Positions 48,526 to 56,318 of a stretch of 64,000 nt of DNA are shown here, piece by piece. The notes under the pieces were generated by a model. The model was not told where the DNA came from. It saw only the letters and a list, made by a program, of their open reading frames with translations, and made no database searches. The position numbers and the translations under genes were made by a program. The stretch is from the NCBI RefSeq assembly GCF_030159095.1, contig NZ_BRXS01000001.1:992001-1056000 (forward strand), in the 5' to 3' direction. Position 1 is the stretch's first letter; every line of letters starts with the position of its first letter. Source of the DNA: Roseisolibacter agri (GTDB lineage: Bacteria > Gemmatimonadota > Gemmatimonadetes > Gemmatimonadales > Gemmatimonadaceae).

Positions 48526-51153
48526 ATGCCGACGCCTCCCGACACGCCCCTGATCGACCCCGCGACTGTGCACCGCACGGTGCTGCCCAACGGCCTCACC
48601 GTGCTCGTGCGGCGCGACGCGTCCGCGCCCGTGGTGGCGGTCAACACGTTCGTGCGCGCCGGCTACTTCGACGAGACGGACGACGTGGTGGGCGTCGCGC
48701 ACGTGCTGGAGCACATGTTCTTCAAGGGCACGCCGCGGCGCGGCGTCGGAGAGATCGCGAAGCAGACCAAGGCGCAGGGCGGCTACCTCAACGCGCACAC
48801 GATCTACGACCACACCAGCTACTACGCGGTGCTGCCGTCGTCGGGCTTCGTGGAGGGGCTCGACATCCAGGCCGACGCGTACGCGAACTCGCTGGTGGAC
48901 GCCGACGAGCTGGCGAAGGAGCTCGAGGTCATCATCCAGGAGGCGAAGCGGAAGCTCGACAACCCGGGCGCCGTGACGGTGGAGTCGCTGTACGCGCTGC
49001 TGCACGACCGGCACCGCGTGCGCCGCTGGCGCATCGGCACGGAGGAGGGGCTGCGGCGCCTCACGCGCGACGACGTCGCGGGCTTCTATCGCACCTACTA
49101 CCGGCCCAGCGCGACGGTGCTGTCGATCGTCGGCGACGTGGATCCGGACGTCGCGCTGGCGCACGTGCGCGAGCGCTACGGCGCGCTGCCGGACGGCGCC
49201 GTGCCCACCGACCGCGGCCCGCAGGAGGACGCGCACGCGGACTTCCGCTACCGCGAGCTGTCGGGCGACGTGCAGCAGGCGCAGGTCGCGTTCGGGTGGC
49301 GCACGCCGGGCACGCGCCACGACGACACGCCGCACCTCGACCTCGCCGCGGCGGTGCTGGGCACGGGCCGCGGCTCGCGGCTCTATCGCGCGGTCCGCGA
49401 GCGCTCGCTGGCGTCTCACGTCGGCGCGTACGACAGCACGCCGACGGAGCTCGGCATCTTCGTCGTACACGCCGAGGGCGATCCCGCGCGCCTGCCCGAC
49501 GCGGCGCGTGCGATGTGGACGGAGGTGCGCGCGCTGCGCGAGCAGGGCGTGGGCGCGCACGAGCTGGCGCGCGTGCAGCGCATCGCCGAGTCGCGCTGGC
49601 TGCGCCGCCTCGAGACGATGGAAGGCCAGGCGAGCTGGCTGGCCGAGTGGGAGGCGCTCGGCGACTGGCGGCTGGGCGAGGACTACCGCGCGCGCGTGCA
49701 GCGCGCGACGCCCGACGACGTGACCGAGGCCGCGCGCCGCTGGCTCGATCCCGAGCGCGCGGGCGTGATCGTGTACCGGCCGCAGGGCAGCGCGCCGATC
49801 GCGGCCGATGCGACGGCGTTCGCGGCGCTGCTGGCGGCCGACGCGCCCGCGCCCGTCGGCGCGGGCACCGCACCGGCGCCGCAGGCGCCCGCGGTGCACA
49901 CGGGCGCGCCCGCGCTGGAGCGCGTCGAGGCGGGCGTGCACGTCTTCCGCACCGCGCAGGGGATCCCCGTGCTGGTCGCGCGCAAGCCGGGCGCGCGCAT
50001 CGTGAACCTCGGCGTCTACGCGCGCGGCGGCGCCAGCGAGGAGGCCGATGCCGACGCGGGCCTCACGATGCTGATGGCGCACACCAGCGTGAAGGGCACC
50101 GAGCGCCGCACCGCCGCGCAGATCGCGGCCGAGGCGGAGGTGCTGGGCGGCAGCGTGGGCGCGAGCGTGGGATCGGAGACGTTCGGCTGGGGGATCGCGG
50201 TGCCGCTGCCACACGCGGCCGATGCGGCGTCGCTGCTGGCCGACGTGGTGCAGCGTCCCGTCTTCCCCGACGCGGCGGTCGACACGGAGCGCGACGTCGC
50301 GCTGCAGGAGCTGCGGCTGCTGCGCGACGACATGTACCGCTGGCCGATGCGGCTCGCCTCCGAGGCCGCGTACGCCGGCCATCCGTACGGGCGCCCGGTG
50401 GGCGGCACGGACGAATCCCTGCGCGCGCTCGACGCGGCGCAGCTGCGCGCGTGGCATCGCGCGCGCGCGCTGTCGGGCGACGCGGTGCTCGCGGTCGTCG
50501 GCGATCTCGCGCCCGAGGAGGCGGCCGCGCTGGTGGCGCGCGAGTTCGGCGCGCTCGCGCCGCGTGAGGTGACGCCGCTGCCCGCGCCCACGTGGCGCGA
50601 GGGTGCGCGGCGCGACGACGCGCGCGCCAAGAAGCAGACGGCGCTGGCGCTGCTCTTCCCGGGGCCGACGCGCACCGATCCCGCGCGCGTCGCGGCGCAG
50701 CTGCTGGCGGGCATCGCGAGCGGGTTGGGCGGCCGCTTCTTCGACGAGCTGCGCGACCGCCGCTCGCTCGCGTACACGGTGCACGCCTTCGCGAGCCCGC
50801 GGCGGCTCGCGGGGACGTTCGGCGCCTACATCGCGACGGGGCCGACGCAGGAGGACGAGGCGCGCGCCGGCCTGCTGGCCGAGTTCGAGCGACTGCGCGA
50901 CGCGCCCGTGAGCGCCGAGGAGCTGGAGCGCGCGCAGACGTACGCGCTCGGCACGCACGCCATCGCGCGGCAGAGCGGCGGCGCGGTGATGGGCGAGCTG
51001 GTGGACGCGTGGCTCACCGGCGAGGGGCTCTCCGAGCTCGAGACCTATGACGCGCGGGTGCGCGCGGTCACGCCGGAGACGATCCAGACGCTGGCCCGCG
51101 ACTGGTTCGATCCGGCGCGGCGCGTGGAGGGCGTCGTCCGCGGGACGGGCTGA
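48526..51153 (+). CDS. double-domain M16 zinc peptidase
   Basis: The 875-residue protein has two M16 halves. The first carries the inverted zinc motif H59-V-L-E62-H63 (VAHVLEHMFFKGTPRRG) and a downstream E139 in VIIQEAKRKLDN. The second half, from about residue 465, has the same fold but no zinc site, as in the two-domain pitrilysin or processing-peptidase family; FDELRDRRSLAYTVHAF is the R-Y substrate-binding motif. No signal peptide is visible, though the ATG at 48526 may not be the true start. The enzymes degrade peptides in a closed chamber. Neighbouring ABC genes on the same strand end at hairpins, so it is likely a separate unit. Confidence 0.9.
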   Translation: MPTPPDTPLIDPATVHRTVLPNGLTVLVRRDASAPVVAVNTFVRAGYFDETDDVVGVAHVLEHMFFKGTPRRGVGEIAKQTKAQGGYLNAHTIYDHTSYYAVLPSSGFVEGLDIQADAYANSLVDADELAKELEVIIQEAKRKLDNPGAVTVESLYALLHDRHRVRRWRIGTEEGLRRLTRDDVAGFYRTYYRPSATVLSIVGDVDPDVALAHVRERYGALPDGAVPTDRGPQEDAHADFRYRELSGDVQQAQVAFGWRTPGTRHDDTPHLDLAAAVLGTGRGSRLYRAVRERSLASHVGAYDSTPTELGIFVVHAEGDPARLPDAARAMWTEVRALREQGVGAHELARVQRIAESRWLRRLETMEGQASWLAEWEALGDWRLGEDYRARVQRATPDDVTEAARRWLDPERAGVIVYRPQGSAPIAADATAFAALLAADAPAPVGAGTAPAPQAPAVHTGAPALERVEAGVHVFRTAQGIPVLVARKPGARIVNLGVYARGGASEEADADAGLTMLMAHTSVKGTERRTAAQIAAEAEVLGGSVGASVGSETFGWGIAVPLPHAADAASLLADVVQRPVFPDAAVDTERDVALQELRLLRDDMYRWPMRLASEAAYAGHPYGRPVGGTDESLRALDAAQLRAWHRARALSGDAVLAVVGDLAPEEAAALVAREFGALAPREVTPLPAPTWREGARRDDARAKKQTALALLFPGPTRTDPARVAAQLLAGIASGLGGRFFDELRDRRSLAYTVHAFASPRRLAGTFGAYIATGPTQEDEARAGLLAEFERLRDAPVSAEELERAQTYALGTHAIARQSGGAVMGELVDAWLTGEGLSELETYDARVRAVTPETIQTLARDWFDPARRVEGVVRGTG

Positions 51154-51226
51154 GGCGCGCCTGCCGGCACCGAATGTGAACGGGGAGGGGGCGTCCAGAC
51201 GTCCACCCCATCCGGAGGCCCAGCCG

Positions 51227-51580
51227 ATGTCCCGCCCCCCGTTCGAGGAGCGCCAGCAGGAGCTCAACCCGCACCGCGACGAGGAGCGCGCCCACGCCGC
51301 CGACATGGCGTACGCGCAGCTCCGGCAGCGCGGCGTCCGCGTCACCGGCGAGGAGTCGGCGCTCGACCTCGCCGCCGTCGTGGAGGCGGTCGAGCGGTTC
51401 GAGGCGGCCGTCTCGGCGCTCGGCGGCGACCGCATGACCAACTCGCCCGACAGCACCCAGCCCGACGACGCGCGCATGGTGCTGCCGACGCGCGCCGACG
51501 ACGAGAGCGCGCGCGACTACGTGCGGCGGATCGATCGGGCGACGGAGAACCTGGGCTCCGGCGAGGCGGCCGGCGCCTGA
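51227..51580 (+). CDS. hypothetical hydrophilic helical protein
   Basis: The 117-residue protein starts at ATG with GGAGG ten bases before. It is strongly charged (FEERQQELNPHRDEERAHAADMAYAQLRQRG), with one helix pattern LDLAAVVEAVERFEAAVSAL. There is no signal peptide, membrane segment or recognisable domain. The long acidic and polar content and the good ribosome site argue for a real gene. It converges with the membrane/TIM-barrel-like gene, with a hairpin between. Confidence 0.6.
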   Translation: MSRPPFEERQQELNPHRDEERAHAADMAYAQLRQRGVRVTGEESALDLAAVVEAVERFEAAVSALGGDRMTNSPDSTQPDDARMVLPTRADDESARDYVRRIDRATENLGSGEAAGA

Positions 51581-51596
51581 ACGGCGGCTGCGGACG

Positions 51597-51637
51597 GCGG
51601 ACTGCGGGTTCCACAGGATCCGCAGCCCGCAGTCCGC
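51597..51637. terminator. convergent hairpin
   Basis: GCGGACTGCGGG (51597-51608) pairs with CCCGCAGTCCGC (51626-51637) between two convergent genes; the 17-base loop contains GGATCC. Confidence 0.6.
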
Positions 51638-51641
51638 AGCG

Positions 51642-53312
51642 TCATGGAACGACCGCCTCCCGTAGCGCCCGCGACGCCCGGCTGATCGCGGCCGCCACGC
51701 GCCGCGTGCGCCCCGACGCGGCGCGCAGCCCCGTCATCCGCGCGTAGTCGCCCGACTCGCCGACGACCACGCCGTCGACGTCGGGGTGCGCGGTCGCCCA
51801 CGCGAGCGTGTGCCACACGGCGCGCTCCTGGCTCGCGTCGCCGTGCGTGACCGGGAAGGCGTGCACGTCGAACACCCAGTGCGGCTTCGCGCGGGCCGCC
51901 GCGCCCACCCCCACGCGCGTGCGCTCCTGCGCGCGCATCCAGCGGTCGGCCGCGCGCAGCCGCGCGTCCACGCCCGTGCCGCCGGAGAACGACGGCGCGA
52001 CCTCGAAGCCCACGACGTGCACCGGCGACGCGCGCGACGCCGCCCACGCGTACAGCGTGCTGTCGGACGCGTCGTACGACGACGCCGCGACGCCGACGCG
52101 GATGTTGGGGTTCACCGCCTGCACGCGCGCCGCGGATGCCGTGAGGAAGCGCCGCCAGTGCTCCACCGGCAGGTGGCCCACCGCGTCCACCGACGTCGCG
52201 CCGTAGGGCGCATCCGCGGGCAGCAGCACGTCGGGGCGCAGCGCGCGCGCGACGCGCTCCACGAGCGCGAGCCGCCGCGCATCGAAGCGCTCGGGGGCCG
52301 CGCGCCGCCGCGCGCCGTCCTCGTGCTCGAACGCGATCGCCACCACCAGGCGCAGGCTGTCGCGGCGCGCCGGATCGAGCGTCCGCTGCAGCGAGTCGAG
52401 CGCGCCCAGCGTCAGCGCGCCGCTGCCGACCGTGACGCGCACCGCCTGGACGTCGAGCGAGTCGAGGAGCGGCATGTCCCAGCGCGTCGCGACCGTCGGC
52501 GGCGGGCCGCCCAGCGGCGGCAGCAGCGACACGCCGATCGCGAAGTCGCCGGTGGGCCGCTCGCTCAGGCGCTCGCTCGCCCACGGCTGGTAGCTGGCCA
52601 CCGTGCCGATGCCGCGCGGGAGCTCCAGCAGCAGCACGCCCGCGGCGAAGATCGTCGCCACGGCGAGCAGCGCGCGCACCGTGCGCGTCAGCCGCCAGCG
52701 CGCCGGATAGGCGGGCACCAGCAGCGGCAGCTGCACCGCGAGCGGCGAGACCAGCGCCGCGCCGCCGATGGCCGCGCCGTGCACCGTCGCCTGCGCGGCC
52801 GACAGCGCGAGCAGCGCCGTGGGCGCGTCGCCCTGCCGCTCGACGGCGAAGCGCGTCCACGCCGCGAGGCAGGTCAGCACGTCCCACACGAGCAGCGGCA
52901 CGCCGACGAACGGCGTCACGAATCGGCGCCACGTCGCGAACGCCGCCTGCGCCACGAACAGCGTCGTCGTGAGAGGCCAGAGCCACGCGATGCCGTTGAC
53001 CGCGCGGCCGCCGTAGAGCGAGCTCGAGGCGACGTGCGCCACGAGGGCGGGCGCCACCAGCAGCCCGCACGCGGCACTCAGCGCCGCCAGCGGCCGCGGC
53101 GCGCGACGCAGCCGCGCGATGCGCCCCGCGTAGACGATGTTCCAGCCAAGGGTGACGCCGACGCCCACGAGCCACGCGAGCGCGGGCCAGGTGCGCCACT
53201 CGCGCGCGATCGGCAGCGCCTCGAGCGGGGAGGCCAGCGGCGCGGCGATCTGCGCCAGCGTCGCGAGGACGGCCGCCACGACGCTCAGCGCGGCGTGCGA
53301 GCCGTCAGCCAC
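51642..53312 (-). CDS. polytopic membrane protein with a TIM-barrel-like C-terminal domain
   Basis: The 556-residue protein starts at GTG, overlapping the SpeD-like gene by 8 bases. About seven membrane helices occupy residues 1-235 (LSVVAAVLATLAQIAAPL, PALAWLVGVGVTLGWNIVYAG, PLAALSAACGLLVAPALVAHV and others). The rest is soluble and resembles glycosidase-like barrels: ASYQPWASERLSERPTGDFAIGVSLLPPLGG, DVQAVRVTVG, LRLVVAIAFEHEDG, VNPNIRVGVAASSYDASDSTLYAWA, WVFDVHAFPVTHGD, DVDGVVVGESGDY. The pattern of acidic residues at strand ends suggests an enzyme, but I cannot name it. It is the last gene of an operon with a nucleotidyltransferase and SpeD-like protein. Confidence 0.65.
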   Translation of the reverse strand: MADGSHAALSVVAAVLATLAQIAAPLASPLEALPIAREWRTWPALAWLVGVGVTLGWNIVYAGRIARLRRAPRPLAALSAACGLLVAPALVAHVASSSLYGGRAVNGIAWLWPLTTTLFVAQAAFATWRRFVTPFVGVPLLVWDVLTCLAAWTRFAVERQGDAPTALLALSAAQATVHGAAIGGAALVSPLAVQLPLLVPAYPARWRLTRTVRALLAVATIFAAGVLLLELPRGIGTVASYQPWASERLSERPTGDFAIGVSLLPPLGGPPPTVATRWDMPLLDSLDVQAVRVTVGSGALTLGALDSLQRTLDPARRDSLRLVVAIAFEHEDGARRRAAPERFDARRLALVERVARALRPDVLLPADAPYGATSVDAVGHLPVEHWRRFLTASAARVQAVNPNIRVGVAASSYDASDSTLYAWAASRASPVHVVGFEVAPSFSGGTGVDARLRAADRWMRAQERTRVGVGAAARAKPHWVFDVHAFPVTHGDASQERAVWHTLAWATAHPDVDGVVVGESGDYARMTGLRAASGRTRRVAAAISRASRALREAVVP

Positions 53313-53664
53313 GAGCCCGATGCTCGGCGCGGACGGTGCGCGCGGTCAGTCGCCGCGAGAACACGTCCACCGCCTTCTGCGCGTCGCGCGTCGCGCGCGA
53401 GAGCACGTCGAGCAGCAGCAGCTCCTCGGAGGGGAAGGTGTGCACCGCGATGTGGCACCCTTCGAGGAGGAACAGCCCCGCGACGCCGTCGTGCGGGAGC
53501 GCGCGCATCACCGGCGGGCCGTGGGCGCCCAGGCCGGCCGCACCGGCGGCGGCGACGAGCAGGCCGCCGATCAGCGCGTCGTCGCGCAGCTGCGCGGCCG
53601 GCACGCCCAGGAAGTCGGCGGTGAGGTGCGTGAACGGGGGCGTCGGGGCGGGGGCGTCGGTCAC
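53305..53664 (-). CDS. S-adenosylmethionine decarboxylase-like protein lacking the usual catalytic residues
   Basis: The 119-residue protein follows the short prokaryotic AdoMetDC (SpeD/SpeH) family: FTHLTADFLGVPAAQLRDD at the start, where true enzymes have a similar HxxADxxG, and LLEGCHIAVHTFPSEELLLLDVL in place of the processing site. The site that makes the pyruvoyl group (E-S-H) reads G69-C70-H71, and the residue equivalent to the catalytic Cys (C83 in the Thermotoga enzyme) is Arg90; the catalytic His (H75) is kept. It therefore may not form a pyruvoyl group. The GTG at 53664 gives a usual length; a GTG at 53775 overlaps the previous stop as GTGA but adds a Thr-Ala-Pro repeat. Confidence 0.75.
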   Translation of the reverse strand: MTDAPAPTPPFTHLTADFLGVPAAQLRDDALIGGLLVAAAGAAGLGAHGPPVMRALPHDGVAGLFLLEGCHIAVHTFPSEELLLLDVLSRATRDAQKAVDVFSRRLTARTVRAEHRARG

Positions 53665-53771
53665 GGCGGACGATAGGCCGTCGGCAGGGGCGCGAACAAG
53701 GGGCGCCCCTGGCCAGCCTGCGTTCACGCGCGCGGTCGTTGGCGCTGTCGTCGGCGCTGTCGTGGGCGCGG

Positions 53772-54623
53772 TCACGCGCGCGCCAGGCGCGCCTTCGCCT
53801 CCGCGTAGCCGTCCGGCAGTCCCGCGTCCAGGAAGCGGCCGCGCATGCGGCGGCCCACCAGCTGCCCCGCCGCGAGCAGCCGCTGCATCACCGGCACGTC
53901 GTCGAGCTCCGCCCCCGCAGGGAGCTCGCGCTCCGCCGCGTCGATGACGTCGAAGACGTCGGGGCGGAACACGTAGCGGCCGACGCCCGTGAACGCGGAC
54001 GGGGCGCCGCCGGTGTCGAACGTGCGACCGCGCTCGCCCTTGTCGGGGATGCGCGCGATCTCGAACAGCTCCCCATCGCGCGTGCCGGGAAACACCGACG
54101 TCGGGCCGCGGCGCGCCGCCTCCTCGCTCGTGATCTCGACGACGGCGACGACGTGGCGGCCGGTGCGCGCGTACGCCTCCGCGACCTGCGCGACGCCCGG
54201 CGCGTCGTCGACGAACAGGTTGTCGGGCAGCGCGACGGCCACCGGCCCGTCGGCGGCGAACGCGCGGCCCAGCCGGATCGCGTCCGCCAGCCCGCGCGCC
54301 GCCGGCTGCTCCAGGAACGACACGCGGCGGGGCATGCCCGGCGCGCCCGCGAGCGGCGCGAGGTGCGCCGCGATCGCGTCCTTGCCCGGCGCGACGATGA
54401 TCAGCAGCTCGTCGATGCCGCTCGCCGCGCACTCGCGCGCCACGTGCTCCACCAGCGGCATGCGGCCCACGGGCAGCATCTCCTTCGGCTGGCCGCCGGT
54501 GAGCGCGCGCATGCGCGTCCCCTGGCCGCCGCACGGCACGATCGCCCGCCGCACGAGGCGGGGCAGGGGTCCGGGTGCCGCGTCGTCCCGGTGGGCGGTG
54601 AACGGGGGCGCGGACGTGGACAT
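53772..54623 (-). CDS. sugar-phosphate nucleotidyltransferase (GalU-like)
   Basis: The 283-residue protein has the nucleotidyltransferase fingerprint: AIVPCGGQGTRMRALTGGQPKEMLPVG (G-G-x-G-T-R-x-x-x-P-K-x-M-x-P type), with the catalytic R and K, followed by VEHVARECAASGIDELLIIV, VALPDNLFVDDAP and FRPDVFDVIDAAERELP. These fit UTP-glucose-1-phosphate uridylyltransferases, which supply UDP-glucose. The loop after GGxGTR and the 283-residue length fit GalU. It is the first gene of the operon with the SpeD-like and membrane genes, and divergent from the CDP-alcohol phosphatidyltransferase; the 196 bases between contain both promoters. Confidence 0.85.
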   Translation of the reverse strand: MSTSAPPFTAHRDDAAPGPLPRLVRRAIVPCGGQGTRMRALTGGQPKEMLPVGRMPLVEHVARECAASGIDELLIIVAPGKDAIAAHLAPLAGAPGMPRRVSFLEQPAARGLADAIRLGRAFAADGPVAVALPDNLFVDDAPGVAQVAEAYARTGRHVVAVVEITSEEAARRGPTSVFPGTRDGELFEIARIPDKGERGRTFDTGGAPSAFTGVGRYVFRPDVFDVIDAAERELPAGAELDDVPVMQRLLAAGQLVGRRMRGRFLDAGLPDGYAEAKARLARA

Positions 54624-54819
54624 GGCCGAGGGCGGACGAGGGTGCGCTGCGGATGGCGGCCGGCCGACGCGCGTGCGGTGTGCAGGCCGGTGCGGCGGCG
54701 GGTGCCAGGATCGCGCCGCCGCATGCACCGCGACCGTGCGCCACGTCACGCACGCGCCACGACGCATGCCGCGACCGGCGGTTTGCTTCGGGATGCGAGG
54801 CCGCGCTAGGTTCCGCCCC

Positions 54820-55374
54820 ATGTCACGCGGCGCGCCGCCCCCGTCGGCCGAGCTCTGGACGCTGCCGAACGTCGTCTCGCTGTCGCGGTTCGTGCTGGCG
54901 GCCGGATTCCTCGCGTCCACCGGCAACGGCGAGCGCGTGGCGCTGGTCGGCGTCGCGTCGCTCACCGACTTCCTCGACGGCTGGCTGGCGCGCCGCCGCA
55001 ACGCCGTCTCGCGCTGGGGCGCGCTCATCGACCCGCTGGCCGACCGGGCGTTCGTGCTGGCCGCCGTGACGACGCTGCTGCTCCAGGGCCAGCTCACGCT
55101 CCTGCAGGTCGGCGTGCTGCTGCTGCGCGACATCATGACCGCCATCGGCTTCCTGGTCGCGCGCAGCGTCGCCTGGCTCCGCCCCGTGGCCTTCCGCGCG
55201 CGACCGCTCGGCAAGGTCGTCACCGCGCTGCAGCTGGTCACTCTGGTCACCGCGCTGGTGTGGCCGCGCTGGGTGATGCCGCTGGTGGTCGTGCTGGGGA
55301 TCGTCTCGGTGGCGTCGACGATCGACTACACGCTGCTGCTCTGGCGCGAGCGCGACCGCACGCTGAAGCCGTGA
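54820..55374 (+). CDS. CDP-alcohol phosphatidyltransferase (PgsA-like)
   Basis: The 184-residue membrane protein has the exact family motif D-x2-D-G-x2-A-R-x8-G-x3-D-x3-D: D50, D53, G54, A57, R58, G67, D71 and D75 in DFLDGWLARRRNAV to DPLADRAF. Six hydrophobic helices fit. Such enzymes transfer a phosphatidyl group from CDP-diacylglycerol to an alcohol such as glycerol-3-phosphate or inositol phosphate. LPNVVSLSRFVLAAG at the start is the usual helix-1 of PgsA-type synthases. The next gene overlaps as GTGA. It is a likely phospholipid-synthesis enzyme; the alcohol is unknown. Confidence 0.9.
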   Translation: MSRGAPPPSAELWTLPNVVSLSRFVLAAGFLASTGNGERVALVGVASLTDFLDGWLARRRNAVSRWGALIDPLADRAFVLAAVTTLLLQGQLTLLQVGVLLLRDIMTAIGFLVARSVAWLRPVAFRARPLGKVVTALQLVTLVTALVWPRWVMPLVVVLGIVSVASTIDYTLLLWRERDRTLKP

Positions 55375-55889
55375 GCGGACGTCTCCCGATCGCTCGCGCG
55401 CTGACGCTCCTCGCCGCGGTGCGCGCGGCTCCGCTGGCCGCGCAGGCGCCGGCGCGGCCGGCGCTGACGCCCGAGGTGCGCGTGGACGGCGCCTTCGGCC
55501 GCGAGGGCGGCGCGTTCGGCGGCGCAGGGCTGTTCGGCGACGCGGGGCTCTACACGCGGGTCGGCGTCGTCGCCGCGGTGGGGCTCGCGCGCGATCCGGA
55601 CGGCGTGGGCCCGGGCGACGGCAGCCGCACCGTGGTGCCGGCGGCGCGCCTCGAGGCGCTCGCGCGCTTCCACCTCGATCCCCTGCGGATGGCCCGCCGC
55701 GGCGTGTACCTGGGCGGGGGCGTCGCAGCCGCGGTGCGCGACGGCGCCGCGCCCCGGTGGCAGCTGGTCGCGCTGCTGGGCGTGGAGGGGGCGCCGCGCG
55801 GGCGCCTCGCGCCGGCGGTGGAGCTGGGGCTGGGCGGCGGCGTGCGCGTGGCCGTGGCGCTCCGTCGCGCGCGGCCCGGGCGCCGCTAG
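55371..55889 (+). CDS. exported beta-strand-rich protein
   Basis: The 172-residue protein starts at GTG, overlapping the previous stop. A signal peptide (ARALTLLAAVRAAPLAAQ) is followed by glycine-rich alternating strands (FGREGGAFGGAGLFGDAGLYTRVGVVAAVG, RGVYLGGGVAAAVRD, WQLVALLGVEG, APAVELGLGGGVRVAVAL), as in small outer-membrane barrels. The end is Arg-rich and lacks the terminal aromatic residue. No family is recognised. Confidence 0.55.
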   Translation: MSGRLPIARALTLLAAVRAAPLAAQAPARPALTPEVRVDGAFGREGGAFGGAGLFGDAGLYTRVGVVAAVGLARDPDGVGPGDGSRTVVPAARLEALARFHLDPLRMARRGVYLGGGVAAAVRDGAAPRWQLVALLGVEGAPRGRLAPAVELGLGGGVRVAVALRRARPGRR

Positions 55890-55916
55890 CCCCGGGCGCG
55901 TCGCCGGAAAACACGA

Positions 55917-55940
55917 ACGCCCCCGAGCGATCGGGGGCGT
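55917..55940. terminator. convergent terminator
   Basis: ACGCCCCCGA (55917-55926) pairs perfectly with TCGGGGGCGT (55931-55940) over a GCGA loop between convergent genes. Confidence 0.7.
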
Positions 55941-55975
55941 GGTGTCATTGCCGTCGTGCGGCCTCGCGGGAGACG

Positions 55976-56254
55976 TCAGGCGGCCGACGTCTGGGCCTGC
56001 CGCTTGGGCGGCTGCGCGAAGCGCTCGCCCAGCGTGCGGAGCTCCTGCATCTTCTCGGCAGGGATCTCCGGGAAGCGGTCCGTCATGTACGCCATGGTGG
56101 CGTCGAACCACTCCGTCTGGTGCTCGGGCTCGCTCCCGATGACACCACACGACATGATGTGCTGGAACAGCTCGTCGCGGGCCTCCTCGAACGGCGTCGG
56201 GACCGCGACTTCCCGTCGTCCGCGATTCGCGTTGTTGCTCTTCACTCGGCTCAT
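55976..56254 (-). CDS. hypothetical small cytoplasmic protein
   Basis: The 92-residue protein begins MSRVKSNNANRG and continues with a helical domain: FEEARDELFQHIMSCGVIGSEPEHQTEWFDATMAYMTDRFPEIP-like text ending in KMQELRTLGERFAQP. I do not recognise it. Charged helices and a conserved look (alternating acidic and hydrophobic residues) argue that it is real. A TTG at 56269 could be an earlier start. It has a good terminator. Confidence 0.6.
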   Translation of the reverse strand: MSRVKSNNANRGRREVAVPTPFEEARDELFQHIMSCGVIGSEPEHQTEWFDATMAYMTDRFPEIPAEKMQELRTLGERFAQPPKRQAQTSAA

Positions 56255-56318
56255 GAAATCCGGCTGCAAGTCGATGCTGTGATAGACGAGGAAAGCTAAC
56301 CCATCCCGGGGCCTTTTC

